Assembly: GCF_003129465.1 (NCBI RefSeq)
Contig: NZ_QFFF01000001.1
Span: 1,411,501 to 1,475,500, forward strand
Direction of reading: 5' to 3'
DNA from: Sphingosinicella humi
Lineage (GTDB): Bacteria; Pseudomonadota; Alphaproteobacteria; Sphingomonadales; Sphingomonadaceae
Length of the DNA stretch: 64,000 bases
Under the pieces are notes generated by a model. The model saw nothing but the letters and a program-made list of their open reading frames with translations. It made no database searches and was not told where the DNA came from. Within the stretch, counting starts at the first letter, position 1. Each line of letters starts with the position of its first letter. The translations under genes were made by a program, and so were the position numbers. Shown here in pieces: positions 1-7,892 of this stretch.

Positions 1-416
1 AGTGTCGGCGGCACGCTTCATGCGGGCCAATGAGCAACCCAGTTGCTGATGGGGCCGAACCAGGATCGACGTGTGTTGAAAGGCGCTGTTTTCGCCCGGG
101 CTGAGTAACCCGTTAAAGGCTCAGAACCATAAGTGCCAACGATAACGAGGCTCTTGCGATTGCTGCGTAACCCGGTCCTCACGGACTGAGTTATATCAGA
201 CAAAAGCGCGGTTCGGACCCTACCGGGCAACAGAAAGGGAAACCGGCGGCACGGGGAGCGCCGAGCAACAGAAGCTCCCCACTTCCAGCTATTTAGCCAG
301 GATCTTCCTCCTTTCGTCGATGGAATCGCGCACCTTGCCTCTCGGTTCGTCGCATTATTTCGGAACCATAGCGGCGCCGTAAGGATTATAGCGCTCTCTG
401 ACTGAGGGGAGTGCTC
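1..416. other. Non-coding left edge
   Basis: I see no convincing gene here. The open frames on either strand have low-complexity, arginine-rich translations typical of antisense frames in GC-rich DNA. A GGAAC at 362-366 followed after 17 bases by GATT resembles a stress-sigma promoter only weakly, because the -10 part has two mismatches. It could drive the small lipoprotein gene that begins at 417. Confidence 0.4.
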
Positions 417-695
417 ATGAAATTCGTGTCCAAAGCCATCGCTCTTTCCGCCTTCGCCGCGCTCGCGGCCTGCGGCGGCGGGGGCGACGACGCCGCCGAG
501 AATATCGAGGCGTCGGCCGACAACCAGGCCGACATGCTCGAGATGGAAGCGGAAAACCTGATGGATCAGGCGGAGAACACCACCGGCGCCGCCGAGATGA
601 CGCTCGAAAATCAGGCCGCGGCCCTGGAGAACCAGGCCGACGCCGTCGAGGAAGCGGGCGAGAATCAGGCGGAAGCCGTCGACGACGCGCGATAA
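417..695 (+). CDS. Small acidic lipoprotein, function unknown
   Basis: This 92-residue protein begins with a short signal sequence ending in a lipobox LAAC, with the lipidated cysteine at residue 19 followed by a run of glycines. It should therefore be an envelope lipoprotein. The rest is very rich in Ala, Glu, Asn and Gln, with repeated EN-A-AD-E patterns, and looks helical or coiled-coil with no catalytic motif. I chose the ATG at 417 over the in-frame GTG at 411 because GAGGGGAG at 404-411 sits at good SD distance from it. A strong terminator hairpin follows, so it is probably monocistronic. Similar small Asn/Ala-rich lipoproteins occur in sphingomonads, but I know no function for them. 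Confidence 0.75.
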   Translation: MKFVSKAIALSAFAALAACGGGGDDAAENIEASADNQADMLEMEAENLMDQAENTTGAAEMTLENQAAALENQADAVEEAGENQAEAVDDAR

Positions 696-715
696 GGCGC
701 TTTGGGCCAGACGAT

Positions 716-747
716 GAAGGGGTTGCCGGCGACCCGGCAACCCCTTC
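716..747 (+). terminator. Rho-independent-type terminator after the small lipoprotein
   Basis: A perfect 14-bp stem (716-729 with 734-747) closes a 4-base loop. Only a short T-rich stretch follows (AGTCGTTT). It lies 21 bases after the lipoprotein stop codon. Confidence 0.7.
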
Positions 748-1029
748 AGTCGTTTGGGCCCTGTCGTCTTGGAGTTCACCTGTGCGGCGGTCATTCCGCC
801 GGCGCGGAAGGATTGCCCGGCAGTACGGTCCGCCTGGTGCGGTGTTCGGCTCGGCCATGGCCGCCGCCGACCCTTTATTTGCAATCCGGCCGCTTGAGGC
901 CCATATCAATGGGGCTGACGTCGCCTGCGACGGAATTTGACGCCTTTTCCGGCCTATCTTCCTTTTCACCGTCGCCTGCGCCCCGCCTCGAGTGCGGGAT
1001 CATCCGCATTTTGACGCGAAAGGAACGGA

Positions 1030-1293
1030 ATGGCGAAGGAAGAATTGCTGACGATGGAAGGGCAGATCGACGAGATCCTGCCCGATGGACGCTTCGGCGT
1101 GATGCTCGACAACGAGCATCGGATCATAGCCTACACGGCCGGACGGATGCGCCGGTTCCGGATCAGATCGGTGGTGGGCGATCGCGTCCATGTCGAGATG
1201 ACTCCTTATGATCTCTCGAAGGGACGGATCATCTTCCGCGAGAAGACGCCCGGCCAGGGCCCCGGCCCGCGGCGGAGCGGCTTCAGGCGATAA
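1030..1293 (+). CDS. infA: Translation initiation factor IF-1 paralogue
   Basis: The 87-residue product has the IF-1 OB fold from start to about residue 72: MAKEELL, a [12 protein letters not shown] strand, the HTAG-type turn as [12 protein letters not shown], and the ending [18 protein letters not shown]-1 binds the 30S A site during initiation. It differs from the usual alphaproteobacterial IF-1 at many core positions and carries an extra basic, Gly/Pro-rich tail of about 15 residues. It may therefore be a second, specialised copy rather than the housekeeping gene. It stands alone, with GGAACGG upstream as SD and about 280 bases of gene-free DNA before it, which could hold a long leader. 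Confidence 0.85.
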   Translation: MAKEELLTMEGQIDEILPDGRFGVMLDNEHRIIAYTAGRMRRFRIRSVVGDRVHVEMTPYDLSKGRIIFREKTPGQGPGPRRSGFRR

Positions 1294-1358
1294 TATAGCC
1301 CGCGCGAAACGCGGACATTGACGACAACAAGGCGGCCAGAAGCCGCCGAAGGAATGAA

Positions 1359-1502
1359 ATGAACATTGGAACAACGCGGGCTAACCGCATCAAGCTCTCC
1401 CCCGTCTTTGCGGGGGCAGGGAGCCGGCCGGCTGCCGAGCGCCGCTCCCCCACTCTTTCCGGCCGCGAACTGCGCCGGATCGTCGCCGACCTGATCGGCT
1501 GA
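1359..1502 (+). CDS. Possible 47-residue protein
   Basis: A short frame starts at ATG 1359 with AAGGAA just upstream as SD. It runs 47 codons and ends 12 bases before a terminator hairpin. The product is basic, with a plausible helical C-terminus (ELRRIVADLIG). It has the layout of a real gene (SD, frame, terminator), but the evidence is positional and I recognise no family. It could also be a leader of the downstream gene. Confidence 0.4.
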   Translation: MNIGTTRANRIKLSPVFAGAGSRPAAERRSPTLSGRELRRIVADLIG

Positions 1503-1513
1503 CCTCGACCCCA

Positions 1514-1535
1514 GCCCCTTCCGACCGGAAGGGGC
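1514..1535 (+). terminator. Hairpin terminator between two small genes
   Basis: A 9-bp GC-rich stem (1514-1522 with 1527-1535) with loop GACC is followed by CGATTTC. It separates the 47-residue frame from the gene that starts at 1562. Confidence 0.55.
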
Positions 1536-1561
1536 CGATTTCAACCTATGGAGACCCTGTC

Positions 1562-1771
1562 ATGTCGCGAATTCCCGTCCGCCCTTTCCTCATAGCCAAG
1601 GACGAGGAGGGCAATTTCAGGCTGACGGTTCGGGAGACTCGCTACAACAGTCAGGGCTACCCCATCGTCACCTCACATCTGCAGGATGAGCACTTCAAGA
1701 CCGCGACCGCGGCCCGCAACCACGCCAAGGAGCATTTCGCGGCCGAGGCGGGCCAGTTCGCCCTCAAATAG
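1562..1771 (+). CDS. Small conserved-looking hypothetical protein
   Basis: This 69-residue soluble protein has no signal peptide or membrane segment. The N-terminal part (PFLIAKDEEGNFRLTVRETRY) looks like a beta-strand pair and is followed by a helix rich in Ala, Lys and His. GGAGA at 1550-1554 is the likely SD. Codon use is like the neighbours, so I take it as real. Its function is unknown; the short size and charged surface would fit a nucleic-acid-associated or stress protein, but that is a guess. Confidence 0.6.
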   Translation: MSRIPVRPFLIAKDEEGNFRLTVRETRYNSQGYPIVTSHLQDEHFKTATAARNHAKEHFAAEAGQFALK

Positions 1772-2343
1772 CCGCGGCTGAAGCCCGCCTGCGGCTTCCC
1801 CGAGCCGTTCATCCCAAGCGCGTCGGCGGGCGTCGACCTGCCCACGCCCGCCGACCACGCGCCTTCCCCTCTTCGGTGACGCTCCGCCGCCGCTCGATCG
1901 CGGCGCCGTTGCGCCCATGCCTTCGCGGACCTCTTGCAGGGCGGCCGATGCCAGCGCCGGCCCAGCCGTTTGCCGGCCGTCAATTGGCATCAAATCCGCA
2001 TCGAACTGGTGCCGTGGGACTGCCGAGAAGCGCGATCGAGTGCGACGCCCGCGCCTCGTTCGTGCGGCGGCGTCCCCATCGGCTCGTCTCACCATCCGCT
2101 CCTGGTATCCGCACAACTGCGGGTAGCCCCGGGCGTGTTCATCTGGGCGAAAGGTTGGCCTGACACGGGCAGGAGCATCCATGGTGCTCGGCCATGGTGT
2201 GTTCAGGTGCAGCCACATGCCGCACCTTTGGATGAAGCTAGATGGAGAGGGTTCTGACAGCCGGATACACCGCCATGGGGGCGGCGGTCGGACGAGAAGC
2301 TGCGATCATGCAGGCCTGACTGGTCGAGTTTGAAGGAATAGCA
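1772..2343. other. Gene-free stretch
   Basis: About 570 bases contain only frames with arginine/proline-rich antisense-like translations and no good SD. The right end must hold the promoter of the OmpA-domain gene, with GAAGGAAT at 2333-2340 as its SD. I see no repeat or RNA gene in it. Confidence 0.4.
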
Positions 2344-3243
2344 ATGAGAGTCATTTCCAGAAGCCCAAAAGTTCTCTTACTGGCCATGCTGGCCGGCACA
2401 GCGCCGGTCGGCTTGGCTGCGCAGGCCCAGGACCCGTCGGAAAGCGAAGTCCTGGCGACGGTCTATGCCCCGGCCCCGCCCGACGCGTCCCAGATGACCG
2501 AAGGTCCCAAGGTCGAGGGCATCATCTCCGCCCGCAGCGGCAACCAGATGCAGGTCACGACCGCCGACGGCACCAGCACGGTCCTCACCCTGACCGATGA
2601 CACGAGGGTCAAATCGAGCGGAGGTTTTCTGGGCCTCAATCGCTCCGAGCTCGAGGTCACTTCGCTGCTCAACGGTCTGCCGGTCAGCGTCGACACATTG
2701 CAGTGGGAGGGCGGCCTGGTCGCGAGCGAGGTCGATCTCAAGAACAAGGACCTCAAGACTGCCTCGATGATCCATAACGGCACCGACCAGCGCTTCAACG
2801 AGCATGGTGCGGCCATCCAGCAGAATGCCGCCGCAACGGAAGCGCTGCGCGGCCGCATGGGCGATCTCGACCAGTACAACATCAAGCGCACGACCAACGT
2901 GCATTTCGATACCAACAAGGCGGTGCTGTCCGCCGAGGCCCAGGCCGAGCTCTGCGCCACGGCCACCGAAGCCGAGGCGATGGACAACGCCCTGCTGCTC
3001 GTTGTCGGCTACACCGATTCGACGGGCGAGCTGGATTATAACCAGCAGCTCAGCGAGAAGCGGGCGGGCCGCGTCGTCAATCATCTCCAGCAGGCCTGCG
3101 GCTGGAAGCCCTACCGGATGCTGACCCCCACCGGCATGGCCGAAGCCGATCCGGCGGCGAGCAACGACACCGCCGAAGGCAAGGCGCAGAACCGCCGCGT
3201 CGCGGTGAACATCCTGGTCAGCAAGGCCGTCGACGGCCTGTAA
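2344..3243 (+). CDS. OmpA-domain outer-membrane/periplasmic protein
   Basis: The 299-residue protein starts with a cleavable signal peptide (about residues 1-26, ending AAQA). Residues 50-135 form a beta-rich domain (GIISARSGNQMQVTTADG and following) that resembles DUF5666-type nucleic-acid-like OB strands. Residues about 185-295 are an OmpA/MotB peptidoglycan-binding domain: a FDTNKAVLS strand, GYTDSTGELDYNQQLSEKRA and the final NRRVAVNI. It should tether the outer membrane or a periplasmic complex to peptidoglycan. There is no beta-barrel N-terminus, so it is not classical OmpA. It appears monocistronic, with a GC-rich hairpin after the stop. Confidence 0.8.
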   Translation: MRVISRSPKVLLLAMLAGTAPVGLAAQAQDPSESEVLATVYAPAPPDASQMTEGPKVEGIISARSGNQMQVTTADGTSTVLTLTDDTRVKSSGGFLGLNRSELEVTSLLNGLPVSVDTLQWEGGLVASEVDLKNKDLKTASMIHNGTDQRFNEHGAAIQQNAAATEALRGRMGDLDQYNIKRTTNVHFDTNKAVLSAEAQAELCATATEAEAMDNALLLVVGYTDSTGELDYNQQLSEKRAGRVVNHLQQACGWKPYRMLTPTGMAEADPAASNDTAEGKAQNRRVAVNILVSKAVDGL

Positions 3244-3248
3244 GACGC

Positions 3249-3273
3249 GCGGGGTGGGCTAAGCCCACCCCGC
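3249..3273 (+). terminator. Hairpin after the OmpA-domain gene
   Basis: An 11-bp GC-rich stem (3249-3259 with 3263-3273) with loop TAA begins 5 bases after the stop codon. There is no clear T run, so it may act as an mRNA 3' stabiliser or a weak terminator. Confidence 0.5.
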
Positions 3274-3519
3274 CATTCCCGGCTGGATCAGCTTTGCGCC
3301 CGAGCTCGCAACTAGAGCTTCATCGGTCCCTTCGCTTGCTGCTGGAGTGCTGCACACCCAACCGTGCACTCGATCCGGGACGACGCTCACGATGACCATT
3401 GATGAATCGGCGCTCCACGGCAGCTTGTCCGGCGATCATGCGCTGATGGCAGCCCTCCCGTCGGCAGGTCCGAAGCCGATCGTTCGCGTCGGGCCAATCC
3501 GGGACATTCCAAACTAAAA

Positions 3520-3541
3520 GGCCCCGCATCTCTGCGGGGCC
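3520..3541 (-). terminator. Rho-independent terminator of the rimP-pnp operon
   Basis: A perfect 9-bp stem (3520-3528 with 3533-3541) with loop TCTC is followed on the minus strand by TTTTAGTTT. It lies 37 bases beyond the pnp stop and closes the long translation operon. The stretch 3274-3519 before it holds nothing convincing. Confidence 0.85.
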
Positions 3542-3578
3542 TTCTTGCTCGCTCGTGGGGACTGGCGCCCCCGCTAGC

Positions 3579-5900
3579 TTAGTCGTCGTCGCGGGTCAGG
3601 AAGGCCGGGGCGAATTCGGGCTCGCTCCCGTCATCCTTCTCCGGGCGATCGGAGCGTTCGCCGCGCTCGCGGCGGGGGCCGCGATCACGATCGCCACGAT
3701 CCCGGCCACGGCCACGATCACGGCGGCCTTCGCCGTCGCGGCGGGGGCCACGGTCGCCGCGCTCGCCGCGGGGACGCTCCTCGCGCGGCGGACGGGTGTC
3801 CTCCAGCTCCTCGCCGGTTTCCTGGTCGACGACCCGCATCGACAGGCGGACCTTGCCGCGCTGGTCGACTTCCAGCACCTTGACCTTCACTTCCTGGCCT
3901 TCGGAGAGGACGTCGCCGACCTTCTCGACACGCTCGTTCTTGATCTCCGAGACGTGGACGAGGCCGTCCTTGCCGCCCATGAAGTTCACGAAGGCGCCGA
4001 AATCGACGAGGTTCACGACCTTGCCGGTGTAGATCTTGCCGACCTCCGGCTCCTCGACGATGCCCTGGATCCACTTCTTCGCGGCCTCGATCTGGCTGAG
4101 GTCCGAAGAGCTGATCTTGATGACGCCGTCGTCGTCGATGTCGACCTTGGCGCCGGTCTCGGCGACGATCTCGCGGATGACCTTGCCGCCGGTGCCGATG
4201 ACGTCGCGGATCTTCGATTTGTCGATCTGCATCGTCTCGATGCGCGGGGCATGGGCCGAAAGCTCGCCGCGGGTGTGGTCGAGCGCCTTGGCCATCTCGC
4301 CGAGGATGTGCGCCCGGCCCTCATTGGCCTGGTGCAGCGCGGTCTTCATGATCTCCTCGGTGATGCCGGCGATCTTGATGTCCATCTGGAGGGACGTGAT
4401 GCCCTCGGACGTGCCGGCGACCTTGAAGTCCATGTCGCCGAGATGATCCTCGTCGCCCAGGATGTCGGAGATGACGGCATAGTCGTCACCCTCGAGGATC
4501 AGGCCCATGGCGATGCCGGAGACCGGACGCTTCAGCGGAACGCCGGCGTCCATCATGGCGAGGCTGCCGCCGCACACCGTCGCCATCGACGACGAGCCGT
4601 TGGACTCGGTGATGTCGGAGAGGACGCGGATCGTGTACGGGAACTCCTCCGCCGTCGGCAGCACCGGATGAAGCGCGCGCCAGGCGAGCTTGCCGTGGCC
4701 GACTTCGCGGCGGCCCGGGGCGCCGAAGCGGCCCACTTCGCCGACCGAATAAGGCGGGAAGTTATAGTGCAGCATGAAGCGCTGGTAGGAAAGGCCCTCC
4801 AGCCCGTCGATCATCTGCTCCGAGTCCTTGGTGCCCAAGGTGGTGGTGCAGATCGCCTGCGTCTCGCCGCGGGTGAACAGGGCCGAGCCGTGGGTGCGCG
4901 GCAGGAAGCCGACCATCGCTTCGATCGGACGGACGGTCTTGGTGTCGCGGCCGTCGATGCGGCGGCCTTCCTTCAGGATCGCCGTGCGGACGATTTCCGC
5001 CTCGAGCTTCTTGACCAGCTTCGCCGCGGCCAGCTGGGCCTGCGGATCGGCCTCGGCGAAGGCTTCCTTCGCCTTGTCGCGGGCGGCGTTGAGCAGGGCC
5101 GAACGCTCCGACTTGCTGGTCGTGCGATAGGCCTCGGCGATGTCGTTGCCGACGAGGTCCGTGAGCTTCTGCCTGACGTCCGCCATGTTGTCGGCCTGCG
5201 CGAGCTCCCAAGGCTCCTTGGCGGCCTGCTCGGCGAGCTTGATGATCGCCTCGATGACCTTCTGGCCTTCCTTGTGGGCGAACATGACGGCGCCCAGCAT
5301 GACGTCCTCGGACAGCTCCTTGGCTTCCGATTCCACCATCAGCACGGCGTCGTAGGTGCCGGCGGCGACGAGATCGAGCTCGCCGTCCTTCACCTGCTCC
5401 TGGGTCGGGTTGAGGATATATCCGCCGTCCTTGTAGCCGACGCGGGCGGCCGAGATCGGGCCCATGAACGGGATGCCCGACAGGGTCAGCGCCGCCGACG
5501 CCGCGATCATCGCGACGATGTCCGGCTCGTTCTCGCCGTCATAGGAGAGCACCTGCGCGATCACGAGGACTTCGTTGTAGAAGCCTTCCGGGAAGAGCGG
5601 GCGAATGGGACGGTCGATGAGGCGGCTGGTCAGCGTTTCCTTTTCGGTGGCGCCGCGCTCGCGCTTGAAGAAGCCGCCCGGGATGCGCCCGGCGGCCGAG
5701 AATTTTTCCTGATAGTGGACGGTCAGCGGGAAGAAATCCTGCCCCGGCTTCACATTCTTCGCCGCGGTGACGGCGCACAGGACGACGGTTTCGCCGAGGG
5801 TCGCGAGCACCGCGCCGTCGGCCTGACGGGCAACGCGGCCCGTTTCGAGTATCAGGGTCTTTCCGCCCCACTCGATTTCCACTTTCTTCATGTTGAACAT
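3579..5900 (-). CDS. pnp: Polyribonucleotide nucleotidyltransferase (PNPase)
   Basis: The 773-residue exoribonuclease degrades RNA 3' to 5' using phosphate. It has two RNase PH domains joined by a helical domain, a KH domain at about residues 555-610 ([11 protein letters not shown]) and an S1 domain at about 620-690 ([15 protein letters not shown]). The last 75 residues are an Arg/Glu/Gly/Asp tail ending in an acidic segment ([12 protein letters not shown]), probably a disordered RNA- or partner-binding tail. I start at ATG 5900 because AGAAGGAA lies just upstream; an upstream extension to 5978 reads through the leader. It follows rpsO, as in most proteobacteria. Confidence 0.97.
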   Translation of the reverse strand: MFNMKKVEIEWGGKTLILETGRVARQADGAVLATLGETVVLCAVTAAKNVKPGQDFFPLTVHYQEKFSAAGRIPGGFFKRERGATEKETLTSRLIDRPIRPLFPEGFYNEVLVIAQVLSYDGENEPDIVAMIAASAALTLSGIPFMGPISAARVGYKDGGYILNPTQEQVKDGELDLVAAGTYDAVLMVESEAKELSEDVMLGAVMFAHKEGQKVIEAIIKLAEQAAKEPWELAQADNMADVRQKLTDLVGNDIAEAYRTTSKSERSALLNAARDKAKEAFAEADPQAQLAAAKLVKKLEAEIVRTAILKEGRRIDGRDTKTVRPIEAMVGFLPRTHGSALFTRGETQAICTTTLGTKDSEQMIDGLEGLSYQRFMLHYNFPPYSVGEVGRFGAPGRREVGHGKLAWRALHPVLPTAEEFPYTIRVLSDITESNGSSSMATVCGGSLAMMDAGVPLKRPVSGIAMGLILEGDDYAVISDILGDEDHLGDMDFKVAGTSEGITSLQMDIKIAGITEEIMKTALHQANEGRAHILGEMAKALDHTRGELSAHAPRIETMQIDKSKIRDVIGTGGKVIREIVAETGAKVDIDDDGVIKISSSDLSQIEAAKKWIQGIVEEPEVGKIYTGKVVNLVDFGAFVNFMGGKDGLVHVSEIKNERVEKVGDVLSEGQEVKVKVLEVDQRGKVRLSMRVVDQETGEELEDTRPPREERPRGERGDRGPRRDGEGRRDRGRGRDRGDRDRGPRRERGERSDRPEKDDGSEPEFAPAFLTRDDD

Positions 5901-6023
5901 CTGTTTTTCCTTCTCGCCCGCAGCCCTATGCGGCGGGCGGCCTATGAACCGGGCCTCTGCCCGGTGAGTTGGACCCAAATGGCCCAGTCCGGCGCCGCCG
6001 GATTGCGGTCGCCAGATATGCGA

Positions 6024-6043
6024 AGCGGCCCCGCAGGGCCGCT
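6024..6043 (-). terminator. Hairpin between rpsO and pnp
   Basis: An 8-bp stem (6024-6031 with 6036-6043) with a 4-base loop lies 7 bases past the rpsO stop. It lacks a T run, so partial termination or an RNase III processing site, as in the E. coli rpsO-pnp leader, is more likely than full termination. Confidence 0.45.
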
Positions 6044-6049
6044 CCGGCT

Positions 6050-6319
6050 TTACTTACGAAGACCGAGCTTCGTGATGAGATCGAGATAACGCTGCTCGTC
6101 CTTCTTGCGGAGATAATCCAGAAGCGAGCGGCGCTTGTTGACGAGCATCAGAAGGCCGCGGCGGGAGTGATTGTCCTTGGCGTGCGTCTTGAAATGCTCG
6201 GTGAGGTTGGCGATGCGCTCCGTGAGGATCGCGACCTGGACTTCCGGGGAACCCGTATCGGTGCCGCCCCGGGCGTTGTCCTTGATGATTTCCTGCTTGC
6301 GTTCAGCCGTAACCGACAT
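6050..6319 (-). CDS. rpsO: 30S ribosomal protein S15
   Basis: The 89-residue sequence is unmistakable: the [15 protein letters not shown] loop-helix, the H-x-K-D-x-HSRRGLL turn that contacts 16S rRNA, and the LDYLRKKD...Y helix. S15 organises the central domain of the 30S subunit. Length equals the family norm. It lies between truB (18 bases upstream) and pnp in the rimP-pnp operon. Confidence 0.98.
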   Translation of the reverse strand: MSVTAERKQEIIKDNARGGTDTGSPEVQVAILTERIANLTEHFKTHAKDNHSRRGLLMLVNKRRSLLDYLRKKDEQRYLDLITKLGLRK

Positions 6320-6337
6320 CGTCCATCCTTTCGAAAA

Positions 6338-7345
6338 CTAGAGGTTGAAGCCGCGCACCACCCGAAGCTGCCCCTCGGAAAGCTCCACCAGCGCAACCGG
6401 AACAGACTGGTCGGTCGCTAGGTAGAGCCCTGGCTGTGCGGCGATCCCGATCGCTTTCTGCCCCTGGCGGAGCAGCCTTGCCTGATCGGGGGTGACGGAG
6501 AGAGCCGGGATGTCGTCCAGCCCCGCCGTCAACGGCAAGAGTGCCTGTTCAAGGTCGCGGGCCTTAGCGAGTTCGCCCAATTTGTCCAGCGAAATCGCCT
6601 GTTCGAGGGTGAACGGCCCCGCCTTGCTCCGCCGCAGCAGGGTGACCGAGCCGACGGTGCCAAGCGCCCGGGCGATGTCCCGCGCCAGCGAGCGGATATA
6701 GGTGCCCTTGGAGACATGGGCGACGAGGGTGACGGCGTCCAGTTCCTCCCCGGAACGGGGAGGGGGACCATGCGCAGCATGGTGGAGGGGGCGGGGCCTC
6801 TCCAGGCTCGCTGGCGCTCGCGACCCCTCCACCACGTCGCTTCGCGCCGCGGTTCCCCTCCCCGTTCCGGGGAGGATTTGAAGGGAATGCACGGTCACCC
6901 GCCGCGTCTTCATCTCGACGTGTTCGCCGGCCCTAGCGCGATCATAGGCCCGCTTGCCCTCTACCATCAGCGCGGAATAAGCCGGCGGCACCTGCTCGAT
7001 TTCCCCTGTGAAGCGCGGCAGCACGGCCTCCACCTGCTCCAGTGTCGGCCGGACGTCGGAGGTCGCCACCGCCTCCCCTTCGGCATCGAGCGTGCTGGTC
7101 TCCGTGCCGAAGCCGATCGCGAACTCATAAACCTTGTCGCTGTCGAGCATCCGCCCGGCGAGCTTCGTCGCCTCGCCCAGGGCCACCGGCAGGACGCCGC
7201 TCGCCAGCGGGTCGAGCGTGCCGCCATGGCCGACCTTCACCTTGGGATAGTCGCCCTCGCGCAGCGCCCGCTTCACCGCCGAGACGATCGGCGTCGACCC
7301 CGGCCCGACCGGCTTGTCGATGATCAGCCAGCCGTGGATGGCCAT
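6338..7345 (-). CDS. truB: tRNA pseudouridine(55) synthase, with an inserted repeat
   Basis: TruB makes pseudouridine 55 in the T loop of tRNAs. The catalytic aspartate motif GHGGTLDPLASGVLPVALGEATK and the SKGTYIRSLARDI motif are intact, followed by a C-terminal PUA-like part. The protein is 335 residues, longer than usual. The excess is about 45 residues (roughly 157-201) rich in Arg, Pro, Gly and His, encoded by a palindromic repeat element at 6744-6876. The reading frame stays open through it, so the enzyme is likely made with a surface insertion just before the SKGTYIR strand. It sits between rbfA and rpsO. Confidence 0.93.
   Translation of the reverse strand: MAIHGWLIIDKPVGPGSTPIVSAVKRALREGDYPKVKVGHGGTLDPLASGVLPVALGEATKLAGRMLDSDKVYEFAIGFGTETSTLDAEGEAVATSDVRPTLEQVEAVLPRFTGEIEQVPPAYSALMVEGKRAYDRARAGEHVEMKTRRVTVHSLQILPGTGRGTAARSDVVEGSRAPASLERPRPLHHAAHGPPPRSGEELDAVTLVAHVSKGTYIRSLARDIARALGTVGSVTLLRRSKAGPFTLEQAISLDKLGELAKARDLEQALLPLTAGLDDIPALSVTPDQARLLRQGQKAIGIAAQPGLYLATDQSVPVALVELSEGQLRVVRGFNL
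6744..6876. repeat. Palindromic repeat element inside truB
   Basis: The ends are inverted copies of each other: TCCTCCCCGGAACGGGGA at the left and its complement at 6859-6876. Between them lie nested inverted segments (CATGCGCAGCATG and a GGTGGAGGGG/CCCCTCCACC pair). This matches a family of interspersed palindromes that I associate with intergenic DNA of sphingomonads. Here it is inside a coding region and is translated. Confidence 0.8.
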
Positions 7346-7388
7346 TCGTCCGAACGTGCCGCGCCCACGGCGCGGGCCGCCCCCAGCG

Positions 7389-7790
7389 TCACTCCTCCTC
7401 GTCTCCGCTGAGGTCGCGGGCGACCTTCGGGTCGCGTAGCAGCCGGTCGATGTGGCTGCCCTCGTCGAAGCTCTCGTCGGGGAGGAACTTCAGCATCGCG
7501 GCATATTTGGTGTTCACCCGCCGCGACACTTCGCCGCGCAGGTAGCGGACGTTGCGCTTCAAGGCGGCGATCACCTCCGCCTCGTCGGCGCCCAGCAGCG
7601 GCTTCACGAACACGGTGGCGTGCCGGAGGTCCGGCGACATGCGCACCTCGGTGACGGAGACCGGATGGCTCGCCAGCACCTCGTCATGCACGTCGCCGCG
7701 CATCAGGATCTCGGACAGCGCATGGCGCACCTGCTCGCCGACGCGGAGCAGGCGCACCGAGCGGCCTTCAGGAGTTTCGTTGTGGCGCAT
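7389..7790 (-). CDS. rbfA: Ribosome-binding factor A
   Basis: RbfA is a KH-fold protein that helps mature the 5' end of 16S rRNA and is important in the cold. The 133-residue product shows the typical [14 protein letters not shown] helix, the [19 protein letters not shown] strands and the conserved [30 protein letters not shown] end. I start at ATG 7790, preceded by TGAGGAAAG. The in-frame ATG at 7808 falls inside a repeat element and has no SD. It lies between infB and truB. Confidence 0.95.
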   Translation of the reverse strand: MRHNETPEGRSVRLLRVGEQVRHALSEILMRGDVHDEVLASHPVSVTEVRMSPDLRHATVFVKPLLGADEAEVIAALKRNVRYLRGEVSRRVNTKYAAMLKFLPDESFDEGSHIDRLLRDPKVARDLSGDEEE

Positions 7791-7802
7791 CGCTTTCCTC
7801 AC

Positions 7803-7885
7803 CGTCATTCCGGCGCATGCCGGATTCTCGTTGGGAAAGGTCGCGACCCTTCACGACGAGACCCCGGCCTGTCGCCGGGGTGACG
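7803..7885. repeat. Intergenic palindromic repeat between infB and rbfA
   Basis: The element starts CGTCATTCCGGCGCATGCCGG and ends CCGGCCTGTCGCCGGGGTGACG. It contains an inner TCTCGT/ACGAGA pair, so the whole can fold into a long cruciform or RNA hairpin. It belongs to the same broad type as the elements at 24317, 30363 and 62658. Confidence 0.75.
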
Positions 7886-7892
7886 CCTTTGC

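Noticed and set aside
362-386. EcfG-type promoter for the small lipoprotein gene
   Set aside because: The -35 GGAAC is perfect, but the -10 is GATT instead of CGTT, too weak to call.
3393-3518. A 41-codon plus-strand frame (MTIDESALHGS...)
   Set aside because: It has no SD and ends in the pnp terminator region. The sequence is protein-like at its start, but the evidence is too weak to list.
3555-6089. An 844-codon plus-strand frame opposite pnp
   Set aside because: Antisense to PNPase; repetitive Leu/Asp/Arg/Ala composition and no SD or domain.
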